Below are positions 21,625-27,884 of a stretch of 27,884 bases of DNA, in pieces. Both the position numbers and the translations under genes were made by a program. Positions within the stretch are counted from its first letter, which is position 1. Each line of letters starts with the position of its first letter. Origin of the DNA: a virus. The DNA lies in the IMG/VR virus record IMGVR_UViG_3300037502_002007, positions 1-27,884 of that record. One strand, given 5' to 3'. The notes under the pieces were generated by a model, which saw only the letters and a list, made by a program, of their open reading frames with translations, had not been told where the DNA came from and made no database searches.

Positions 21625-22551
21625 TTATATGCCTATGTAGCGATTATAGTAGGTGAATTGTACTGTTGCACCTGAGCCCACTGCAGTACTCGAGAGTGAG
21701 ATGCTGTTCACACCACTCACTGCGGTTGGTGCGCTCACGAGTGCAAACGTAGCGAGATTTGATGCAGTGGTGATGGTGCTGATCTGATTAACGCCTAAAT
21801 CATCGTACACGGTTTTATATCCATAGCGTAGATCAAATGTCCACACACGGCCTGCAGGGATGTTGCCACTCACCACAATGCTTAGCCCTGTGGTGTTGTT
21901 AGTGATAGTGAGATTCGTAATTGAGCCTGTGGCAGTGATCACGGGATAGCTCAGCCAGTTGCCATCATACGTAATGCTCATAGTGGTATTGATAGTAGAG
22001 GTGCCCATTGTGAATGGCATTACTAGTGGGATTGCCATCGGTGTGCCTGCCACTGCTGGTGAGATTACTGTAGTGACTGGTGCAGGGTTATACCATGTGG
22101 GATCATCCGCGCGTAGCTGCACTACTGTGCGTATGGCATAGCCATCACTTGGTGAGTAGTCATACGTGAGCCCTCCAAGCGTTTTGCAGAGAATGCTGCG
22201 CTGTGCACCATCAGGCCGCGTGACAGTGAGCTCACCTGCCACATTTGATGGTGTAAAAATATTTAGGATTTTCTCGCGTGATTGATAATACTCCAGAAGT
22301 GTATCACAGCGCACGATGAGTGGCAGCTGTAGGATGCGCGGATCGAGGCGAAAATCTTCATCTGTATCACCCTGCTGCATCGGGCCACGCTGTGTAATTC
22401 TGTGCAGTGGTGCCATGCCAAATCCAGCATCACCACCATAGCCAAACGTGAGCCCTGATGTAGCATCGTAACCACTCAGCGTATAGACTGTGCCACCTAT
22501 GCTGTAGGTGAGTGAGTATGGCATTCCTATGCTTGGTGATGATATTGGCAT
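21625..22551 (-). CDS. Distal tail protein (Dit)
   Basis: A 308-aa protein directly after the tape measure gene, the conserved position of Dit. The N-terminal half has the Dit/Siphovirus_tail pattern: YDATSGLTFGYGGDAGFGM, PRILQLPLIVRCDTLLEYYQ, SREKILNIFTPSNVAGELTV and DDPTWYNP at the end of the belt-forming domain. The second half (about 170-308) is Ser/Thr-rich beta structure ending TFDLRYGYKTVYDDLG and QFTYYNRYIGI. It should form the hexameric hub that links tail tube and baseplate. Confidence 0.88.
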   Translation of the reverse strand: MPISSPSIGMPYSLTYSIGGTVYTLSGYDATSGLTFGYGGDAGFGMAPLHRITQRGPMQQGDTDEDFRLDPRILQLPLIVRCDTLLEYYQSREKILNIFTPSNVAGELTVTRPDGAQRSILCKTLGGLTYDYSPSDGYAIRTVVQLRADDPTWYNPAPVTTVISPAVAGTPMAIPLVMPFTMGTSTINTTMSITYDGNWLSYPVITATGSITNLTITNNTTGLSIVVSGNIPAGRVWTFDLRYGYKTVYDDLGVNQISTITTASNLATFALVSAPTAVSGVNSISLSSTAVGSGATVQFTYYNRYIGI

Positions 22552-22552
22552 A

Positions 22553-24382
22553 CTAGTAATTTCCTGATGCTAACTGCAGTGCGCGCATATCCTGCAGGAT
22601 GCTGCTCTCACTCTGCATGGTGTTGTATGTGGCCGTTAACTGATAATAGTTATTCACTGTGGCAGCACCTGCACCACTTACCGTGAGCCCTGCAGCAGTT
22701 TGCACCGCTCCTGCTGATGAGAGCATACCAGCAGCGATGCCTTGCGCCATCGGTTTACCGATTGCATCAGCCATCAGCTTCGATGGTGAGGCAATGCCTA
22801 AGAGCTTTTTAAGCCATGCGACTGCACCAGTGACGAGATTGCTAAAGCTGTCGTATAGTTTTTGCCTCATGCTCTCAATACCATCAATAAGGCCGCTGAT
22901 GATATTGGTGCCTACCTGCTTGACCGATGCGATGACGTTGCTGATTTTTGTAGAGATGCCATTCACGGTATCTTCCCACCATTTGCTGATGTCCTGCTGC
23001 ATCTTGCCACTAAACACGTAATTGATCGTGTTGTATAATCGCATAAAGGTGTCTACTAAATCCTTTATGTAGTTGATGAAAATTGGAAACGCCACTTGAA
23101 TGATTGGCACAAGCACCTTCACAATCACGCCAATGACATTAAGAATAGCAGTAACAATATTCCCTAAAATCTCACCGATTGGTGCCATAGCCTCTGATTG
23201 TTTGCTCACATCACCAAAGGCCTCATTAAACACCGCGCCAAGTGGCTCAAGCTGTTTATATGCCTCTTCAAAGACAGATACAAGCTGATTCCATACAGGC
23301 TCCACAATGCCCCAGAAAATATCAATTTGCGTGGTGATGGCACCAAGCACCTCATAAAATACATCTCTTAATGTGTAGAATGTCGTGAGCACTGTATCAA
23401 TGGCAGTGCTGATGGTGGCAAAAATGCCATCCCAGTCTACACTCGTGATGCTGTCGCTGAGTGTCGTAAATAGGCTATCAAAGAGGCTCATTAGGCCCAC
23501 CCAATCCACGCTATTTACCCACTCAGTAAAGGCTGTAGCCATCTCCTGCACTGCAGGCACCACATACTGCACTGCAAAACGACCAAGCTCCTGCAAGATA
23601 GGCAGCAAAGCCTCTCCTACACCCTGCTTTACATCGTTGAATTGCTCTGAGAGCACTGTCATCTGTCCAGCATAGGTGTTGACTGCAGCAGCAGCACTAC
23701 CACCAAATTGCTTATTTAACTCCTCGAGGATGACAGCCTGCGCACCTGCTACATTGCCACCCTCTACCATGCTCTCAATCATGGCTTTTTGGTCACTAGT
23801 GAATTGCACGCCAACGCGTGAGAGTGCGCCAATCCCTGCAATAGGATCATTCAACGCCTTACCAATTTGTATGGTAGAGCTCTTTAGATCTTGCCCCATT
23901 GCCTGTGATACATCGAGGATAGCCTGTGTCGCATTGTCAAACGTTGGCCCGCCAATTTGCGTAAATGTGGCCAATATGTTTTGTGCACCAAGAATACTAT
24001 CATCACTGAAGAGGCTCATGCCACTGGCTGCAGATAAATCACTTGCGAGCCCTGCCATCTCCTCAGCAGTCTTACCTGCTGCTGCACCTGTTGAGGCAAT
24101 AACGGCCTGTGTTTGCGCAAACACGTTTTGAAACTCAGTTGCCTCTGTAATACTATCGCTAAAGAATTGCCCTACTTTTTGCACACCAGCAAGCGCAACA
24201 TCTGTGATGATGTTGCCTAAGCGCATAAATGCACCCTCAGCGATTTTTCCGAGTGCATCAAACTTACTGCCTGCTTTATCTGCAGTAGTGCCTAGCTCAT
24301 TGACTGAGCCCTGAATGGATTTTGCGACTGGTGTTACATCATCCTCACCAACGAAACGCACCACCACTGCGCGATCAGTCAT
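22553..24382 (-). CDS. Tape measure protein
   Basis: A 609-aa protein with the TMP signature IQIGKALNDPIAGIGALSRV (residues 171-190), a preceding helical region (SLFSDDSILGAQNILATFTQ), and a hydrophobic stretch at about 404-438 (ILGNIVTAILNVIGVIVKVL). The C-terminus carries ASPSKLMADAIGKPMAQGIA, typical of the segment next to the tail tip. It sets tail length; 609 residues at about 0.15 nm each predicts a tail near 90 nm. Starts two bases after the stop of the frameshifted chaperone. Confidence 0.95.
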   Translation of the reverse strand: MTDRAVVVRFVGEDDVTPVAKSIQGSVNELGTTADKAGSKFDALGKIAEGAFMRLGNIITDVALAGVQKVGQFFSDSITEATEFQNVFAQTQAVIASTGAAAGKTAEEMAGLASDLSAASGMSLFSDDSILGAQNILATFTQIGGPTFDNATQAILDVSQAMGQDLKSSTIQIGKALNDPIAGIGALSRVGVQFTSDQKAMIESMVEGGNVAGAQAVILEELNKQFGGSAAAAVNTYAGQMTVLSEQFNDVKQGVGEALLPILQELGRFAVQYVVPAVQEMATAFTEWVNSVDWVGLMSLFDSLFTTLSDSITSVDWDGIFATISTAIDTVLTTFYTLRDVFYEVLGAITTQIDIFWGIVEPVWNQLVSVFEEAYKQLEPLGAVFNEAFGDVSKQSEAMAPIGEILGNIVTAILNVIGVIVKVLVPIIQVAFPIFINYIKDLVDTFMRLYNTINYVFSGKMQQDISKWWEDTVNGISTKISNVIASVKQVGTNIISGLIDGIESMRQKLYDSFSNLVTGAVAWLKKLLGIASPSKLMADAIGKPMAQGIAAGMLSSAGAVQTAAGLTVSGAGAATVNNYYQLTATYNTMQSESSILQDMRALQLASGNY

Positions 24383-24383
24383 A

Positions 24384-24787
24384 TTACTTCCTCATCTGCT
24401 GCACTCTCTGCTCGAGCTGTATCATCATGAGTGTCTGCGCTATGATTTCCATATCAGGCAAATCACTTGGCACACAGTGATATACATCTCTGCAGAGAAT
24501 CAGCTCAATGTACTCCCATGGTGCAGGCCCACTGGTAAACAGATGCTCCAGCAGTGCCTGCTTTAGGTAGGGTTTGGCTTACTGATACGCTCACCTACTG
24601 CATGCAATATCTGCTCTAGGTGCTCATATGGTAGATCCTCAGCACTGCTGCCATCATCCGTAATCACTATACGGTTTAGGATAGGCAGGATAGTGCTGAG
24701 CTCTAAGCCTTGTGTACTTGCTCGCTGCAGTGTAGCCATATCTTTGATGGTTAATCGCTTGATATCTACAGTGTAGGTAGCTGGCAT
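24384..24787 (-). CDS. Tail assembly chaperone, -1 frameshift product
   Basis: The -1 frame continues beyond the short chaperone from 24569 to TAA at 24386-24384, adding 61 residues: YLKQALLEHLFTSGPAPWEY, IELILCRDVYHCVPSDLPDM and a helical end (MMIQLEQRVQQMRK). The extension has no usable start of its own near its beginning and a -1 frame stop (24581-24579) lies just before the slip site, so it must be made by frameshifting. The fusion is about 134 residues. It corresponds to lambda gpGT: G binds the tape measure and T recruits tube subunits. Confidence 0.88.
24563..24787 (-). CDS. Tail assembly chaperone, short form (gpG-like)
   Basis: A 74-aa protein between the tail tube and the tape measure. 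It is helical with an acidic centre (DDGSSAEDLPYEHLEQIL), ending in KPNPT. Position, size and the overlapping -1 extension identify it as the shorter member of the frameshifted chaperone pair. Confidence 0.88.
   Translation of the reverse strand: MPATYTVDIKRLTIKDMATLQRASTQGLELSTILPILNRIVITDDGSSAEDLPYEHLEQILHAVGERISKPNPT
24569..24575 (-). other. Slippery heptamer for -1 frameshift
   Basis: On the minus strand A AAC CCT, in register with the zero frame (CCA AAC CCT), has the X XXY YYZ form with X=A and Y=C. It lies two codons before the zero-frame stop and just after the last -1 frame stop, inside the only 16-19-base window where a slip can work. Confidence 0.7.
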
Positions 24788-24797
24788 GTGTTATCTC

Positions 24798-25253
24798 CTA
24801 GGTGTTTGCAGTGTAGGTGATGGCTGATGAGCGCACCACAAACTGACACATGATCGGACCTGCGCCACTTGCGTCAATCGGTGCATACTGCAGGCTGGTG
24901 ATGCGGCTGTCAGTGGCAGTGGTGTAATCATCGTTACCTGAGCCTGTGCCCTTGGGTAACCATTTGAGCTGGCAGGTGTGGTTATTGACAAATGCGTCTT
25001 GCAAGAGCAAAAATGCTTCGGTGGCAATTTCGGTATAAATCACGTTGACGGTGACCTCTACAGGCTCGCGCTTGCCCACCGTGGTGAGTGCAATGTCACC
25101 CTCGAGCGTATAGGCCTCACCAGTGATGCGTGTGGATGTCGGCGCATCAATGCTCTGTGTGCTGCCTGAAATGTCCGTAAACGTGGCGGCCGCATTGATC
25201 TTCACTGAGATTGTGCTTGCAGCTCCTGTTACAGCTCCCGTTGTTTGAGGCAT
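24798..25253 (-). CDS. Major tail tube protein
   Basis: A 151-aa protein with an AGGAGAGA ribosome site. Strand-rich, with the tube-protein pattern ISVKINAAATFTDISGSTQS, GEAYTLEGDIALTTVGKREP, VEVTVNVIYTE and ending CQFVVRSSAITYTAN. Its place between the neck protein and the chaperone pair fits. It stacks in hexameric rings around the tape measure. Confidence 0.85.
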   Translation of the reverse strand: MPQTTGAVTGAASTISVKINAAATFTDISGSTQSIDAPTSTRITGEAYTLEGDIALTTVGKREPVEVTVNVIYTEIATEAFLLLQDAFVNNHTCQLKWLPKGTGSGNDDYTTATDSRITSLQYAPIDASGAGPIMCQFVVRSSAITYTANT

Positions 25254-25265
25254 GATATCTCTCTC

Positions 25266-25718
25266 CTATTGAACAATTTCACTAAATAACAGCGTACACA
25301 TCACCGCATGGTATTTGCGACCGCTGCCTGCTGGATACTCAAGCACCATGGGCTTTTGCTCGAGTGTCTCTAACTTCCATGTGTTGGTGATGAGTGCGCG
25401 CATGCCATTGAGGTACTCACTCATGTACTCGGTATACAGATCAGCCACGTCACGCATGCCAAGCCCCATACCCACCGCGCGCAATAGCAGCGTATCCGTG
25501 ACACGCCACTCTGCACTGAGCACTGCACCAGCTCCAAGCGTTTGCTGCTTCATGCGCACACCCTGCATCCCGAGTGGGCTGATGATACGCACTGGCAGCT
25601 GTGGTATCTCTGCAGTGTCCATTACCTCGCTGGTTAGCCACACATCCACGTTATCCCCATCAAGATTGATGGTGACTGCAGCCACTGCGCTCAGGATGCT
25701 GGTGAGATTGCTCCCCAT
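25266..25718 (-). CDS. Neck / tail terminator protein
   Basis: A 150-aa protein between the head-tail connector and the tail tube. It starts at ATG 25718, with AGGAG nine bases upstream. Content is mixed alpha/beta (VDVWLTSEVMDTAEIPQLPV, WRVTDTLLLRAVGMGLGMRD, MVLEYPAGSGRKYHAVMCTL). Gene order suggests a tail terminator or neck component; the sequence alone does not distinguish these. Confidence 0.6.
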   Translation of the reverse strand: MGSNLTSILSAVAAVTINLDGDNVDVWLTSEVMDTAEIPQLPVRIISPLGMQGVRMKQQTLGAGAVLSAEWRVTDTLLLRAVGMGLGMRDVADLYTEYMSEYLNGMRALITNTWKLETLEQKPMVLEYPAGSGRKYHAVMCTLLFSEIVQ

Positions 25719-25720
25719 GG

Positions 25721-26317
25721 CTATGATCTCCTGCGATATGGATCCAGCGTAACGGCCACATCCGTTGGCACTCGTGCAGCCTGCAATACAAATCCATCAG
25801 GCGAGATGATACTGCGATCCGTATCAGGTGTACCCTCACGCTGTCTGTAGATGTATGCTGCAAGCCTGATAGTTGCTGCCACAATGTCAGCAGGTGCAGT
25901 AATGCTATACGCAAACCGCCCCACCACACTGATAGCAGTATCAGGCTCACCTACATATGTCCACACATAGCTTGTGTTGCTCTTGATTTTGATGGCATAC
26001 TTTGGTGTGTAATTTGTTGGCAATAGCACAAGTGATGCAGTAGGGATTACCTGCGCATTGCCATTAGTGACACTCGTAAGCTGACACAAATCAGTATCGA
26101 GCATCAGCGTTTGCGTAAACGCGTCAATACTGCCACCATAGCGGATATCAAGCGCATTGTAATAGCGCGTGGTATCTGCTGCAGCCTCAAATGTGCGATT
26201 ACAATAGGCATCTACCATATGCTGCGCACGCGTGGCTGCATAGCCAAGCTGTGTATCATCAGTATGCGATGATGCGCCAATGTAATCACGCAATTCTGCT
26301 GCAGTTATGTATGCCAC
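25721..26317 (-). CDS. Head-tail connector (HK97 gp6-like)
   Basis: A 198-aa adaptor protein. The N-terminal helices (YITAAELRDYIGASSHTDDT, GYAATRAQHMVDAYCNRTFE) followed by a strand-rich insertion (TSYVWTYVGEPDTAISVVGR) and a C-terminal helix (PADIVAATIRLAAYIYRQRE) match the gp6/gp15-like connector fold that forms a ring under the portal. It ends in DPYRRRS. The start is GTG with GAGG six bases upstream. The first 64 bases recur at the left end of the window. Confidence 0.88.
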   Translation of the reverse strand: MAYITAAELRDYIGASSHTDDTQLGYAATRAQHMVDAYCNRTFEAAADTTRYYNALDIRYGGSIDAFTQTLMLDTDLCQLTSVTNGNAQVIPTASLVLLPTNYTPKYAIKIKSNTSYVWTYVGEPDTAISVVGRFAYSITAPADIVAATIRLAAYIYRQREGTPDTDRSIISPDGFVLQAARVPTDVAVTLDPYRRRS

Positions 26318-26541
26318 TATGAGCCTCGCTTTTTGCGTGATGGTGCAGGCTGGACTGGTGCGCTCTCTGTGCTCACTGGTGGTGCCTCAGGCTCCACACG
26401 CTCTGCACGCCGCCGAAATACCATGTGCTCAGCCTCCTTGCTGGTGACGCTTATCACGTCACCAGCATTGTAGGCCTTGAGCCTGTTATTCTCTGCGCGC
26501 ACCAAACCGAGCAGTAGTTTTACAAGCACCAAATCACTCAT
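26317..26541 (-). CDS. Small capsid-module protein (copy 2)
   Basis: The second copy of the 74-aa gene at 64-288, differing at two residues in the Pro-rich tail (APVQPAPS instead of APAKPAPS). Here it leads directly into the complete connector gene, so this is the copy in its full genomic context. Confidence 0.75.
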   Translation of the reverse strand: MSDLVLVKLLLGLVRAENNRLKAYNAGDVISVTSKEAEHMVFRRRAERVEPEAPPVSTESAPVQPAPSRKKRGS

Positions 26542-27884
26542 TACGGATTGACCCCATAGACAAAGGCCTCAGCTTGCGTTACATCGCCACCCCATCGCAC
26601 CGTGGTAAAGATGCCAGTCTGGTAGTTGGCTTGGTAGAGGTATGGATTGCGGCTGATTTCGAGGCCCATGTTTTCAACAAACGCGTAGTACAGCATGTTG
26701 CCAAAGATGATGGGCTTGTTGGTGGTACCCAGTGCAGCGATGTTGTCAGTGAGTGCCACGTTTTTACCGTAGAGGCTCTCCATGCTGCCTGATGGTGTCG
26801 GCGCAAAGCTGAAGAAATTACCTTGCAGTGCACGAATGGCACCGAGTGTGCTATTGCGCATAATCCAGCCTACGCTGTTGCTGTCATCGGCATACCATGC
26901 AGGCAATTTGTGCGCGATGTTGACGATGTCCGCAGCATCAACGGCCGCAGCACCTGCAAGCGTTTCACTTACTGTGGCGCGTGCCAAGATGCCATACGGC
27001 TGGCTGGAGCCAGTGCCACTAATCATATAATTGTTCAGGTGGCGTGCATAGGCTCGACCAATCTCACGCGCCAGAAAGCCCTGCAGATCCATCGCCTCGT
27101 CACGCAACAGCTGATTGCTCACCTTCATAGCCAGTGATGCCGTATAGATGGTAATCGCACTGCTGGCAAACGTAGGCTCATCAAAGTTTGCTGCACTAGC
27201 CTCAGCGACAAATGCAAAATCACTCTTGCTGTCCTGATCGGCGATGTTGAAGATATCGCGGCTGGTGGTGTATCGCTGTACAGGCAGCTTTGCGCCAATC
27301 CATGTCTCATCACGCTTGTCTACAATTTGCGTGGCGTAATCCTCAGGCACCAAAAAGCCACCTTGTGAGCCTGTGCCCTCATTCATAGCAGCCTTGAGTG
27401 ATTGACGTGCGCCAATCTCGTCACCCGTCTTGAGCCAGTGCATGAGTGCTTGCATGGGCTCATTGCTAAAGCCCTTGGTGGTAAGCTTCTTCGTTGCAGG
27501 TGCTTCAGGTGCAGCGATTACGCCACCACCCTGCACAGGCTCTCCAGCGATTTCCACCAGAGCCGCTTTTAACTCTTCACGATCCATAGTCGTAGTGTCT
27601 CCTACTGTGTGTGTGTGTTTGATATCTGCTGATGTGCTTGCAGGTGCGCTGTTACCAGCCTGTGCATCTGCCTCTGCCATCTGAGCATACGTATATGTTT
27701 TGGGCTCTGCTGGTGTCGGTGTGAGTGATATCTCTCCAATAATCCAGCGTTTAATTGTCGAGCCCTCACGCTCCACTAGGTGCGAGAGCGCACCTGTGCT
27801 GAGCCCAAGTGCACCCTTTTTCACCAGCTCCATCACCTGCTGCACATACTTGTGCCTGCGATCGAGCTCTATCTCTACATCAAT
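26541..27884 (-). CDS. Protease-capsid fusion, 5'-truncated by window edge (copy 2)
   Basis: The right-hand copy of the 529-aa protease-capsid gene, lacking about the first 82 residues because the window ends. The Ser of the protease motif GALGLSTGAL, the internal start at 27587 with its AGGAGA, and the entire capsid domain are present. It differs from copy 1 at only three residues despite many synonymous changes, so both copies look functional. Confidence 0.93.
   Translation of the reverse strand: MDVEIELDRRHKYVQQVMELVKKGALGLSTGALSHLVEREGSTIKRWIIGEISLTPTPAEPKTYTYAQMAEADAQAGNSAPASTSADIKHTHTVGDTTTMDREELKAALVEIAGEPVQGGGVIAAPEAPATKKLTTKGFSNEPMQALMHWLKTGDEIGARQSLKAAMNEGTGSQGGFLVPEDYATQIVDKRDETWIGAKLPVQRYTTSRDIFNIADQDSKSDFAFVAEASAANFDEPTFASSAITIYTASLAMKVSNQLLRDEAMDLQGFLAREIGRAYARHLNNYMISGTGSSQPYGILARATVSETLAGAAAVDAADIVNIAHKLPAWYADDSNSVGWIMRNSTLGAIRALQGNFFSFAPTPSGSMESLYGKNVALTDNIAALGTTNKPIIFGNMLYYAFVENMGLEISRNPYLYQANYQTGIFTTVRWGGDVTQAEAFVYGVNP

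Larger units (their letters stand above)
26254..27884. repeat. Terminal direct repeat, right copy
   Basis: The counterpart of bases 1-1631. It covers the start of the connector gene, the 74-aa gene and the capsid fusion up to the window edge. Substitutions give only five amino-acid changes: M125T, F146Y and T387V in the capsid fusion, and two in the small protein. Confidence 0.95.

Noticed and set aside
26254-27884. Pseudogene duplicate of the capsid gene
   Set aside because: Frames are intact and changes nearly all synonymous; truncation is due only to the window edge.

Overview
This window is a tailed-phage (siphovirus-type) genome from an unidentified bacterial host. Every convincing gene lies on the minus strand and neighbours usually overlap by 1-30 bases (ATGA, TAATG or GTGA junctions). 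I see no integrase, no recognisable lysogeny repressor, no DNA polymerase, no tRNA and no CRISPR array. Bases 1-1631 are repeated at 26254-27884 with no indels and about 60 substitutions (about 96% identity), nearly all synonymous. The simplest reading is a circular or circularly permuted map of about 26.25 kb whose two ends were assembled from two closely related strains. A genuine duplicated capsid segment is less likely. Host clues are weak: standard genetic code, a sigma70-like promoter, a signal-peptide lysozyme and a peptidoglycan amidase.

Layout, read in the direction of transcription (high to low coordinates). The early region begins at a promoter and palindromic operator at 18962-19019. 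It continues with a run of very small proteins (18933-17402), a ribbon-helix-helix protein, an SSB-like protein with an acidic tail (17240-16455), a membrane microprotein, an unknown 306-aa protein and a primase-helicase (15014-13041). An intergenic iteron-like region (12577-12818) follows. It has about 14 copies of a 9-bp core in two orientations and is the best candidate for a replication origin or control region. Downstream are a zinc-ribbon protein, a protein with several helix-turn-helix modules, and a VRR-NUC nuclease.

Three small or unknown proteins lead into the lysis cassette: a signal-peptide lysozyme-like enzyme, an amidase, an XhlA-like protein and a 59-aa holin. Packaging and head genes come next: small and large terminase, then a 965-aa portal-MuF-zincin metallopeptidase fusion with a small gene translationally coupled behind it, a gp10-like neck protein, a 438-aa capsid-module protein and a prohead protease fused to the HK97-fold capsid protein. 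Across the circular join the map continues with a small head protein, head-tail connector, neck protein, tail tube, tail chaperone with a -1 frameshift, tape measure, Dit, two C1q-like receptor-binding candidates and a Gp37-like hub. It ends at a strong hairpin terminator (19062-19106) just upstream of the early promoter.

The whole circle could therefore be read as one unidirectional transcription unit. The most unusual items are the three-part portal fusion with a possible cognate partner, the two-orientation phased iteron region beside two DNA-binding-type proteins, the early operator with four half-sites, the internal start within the protease-capsid fusion, and the frameshift at an AAACCCT heptamer.
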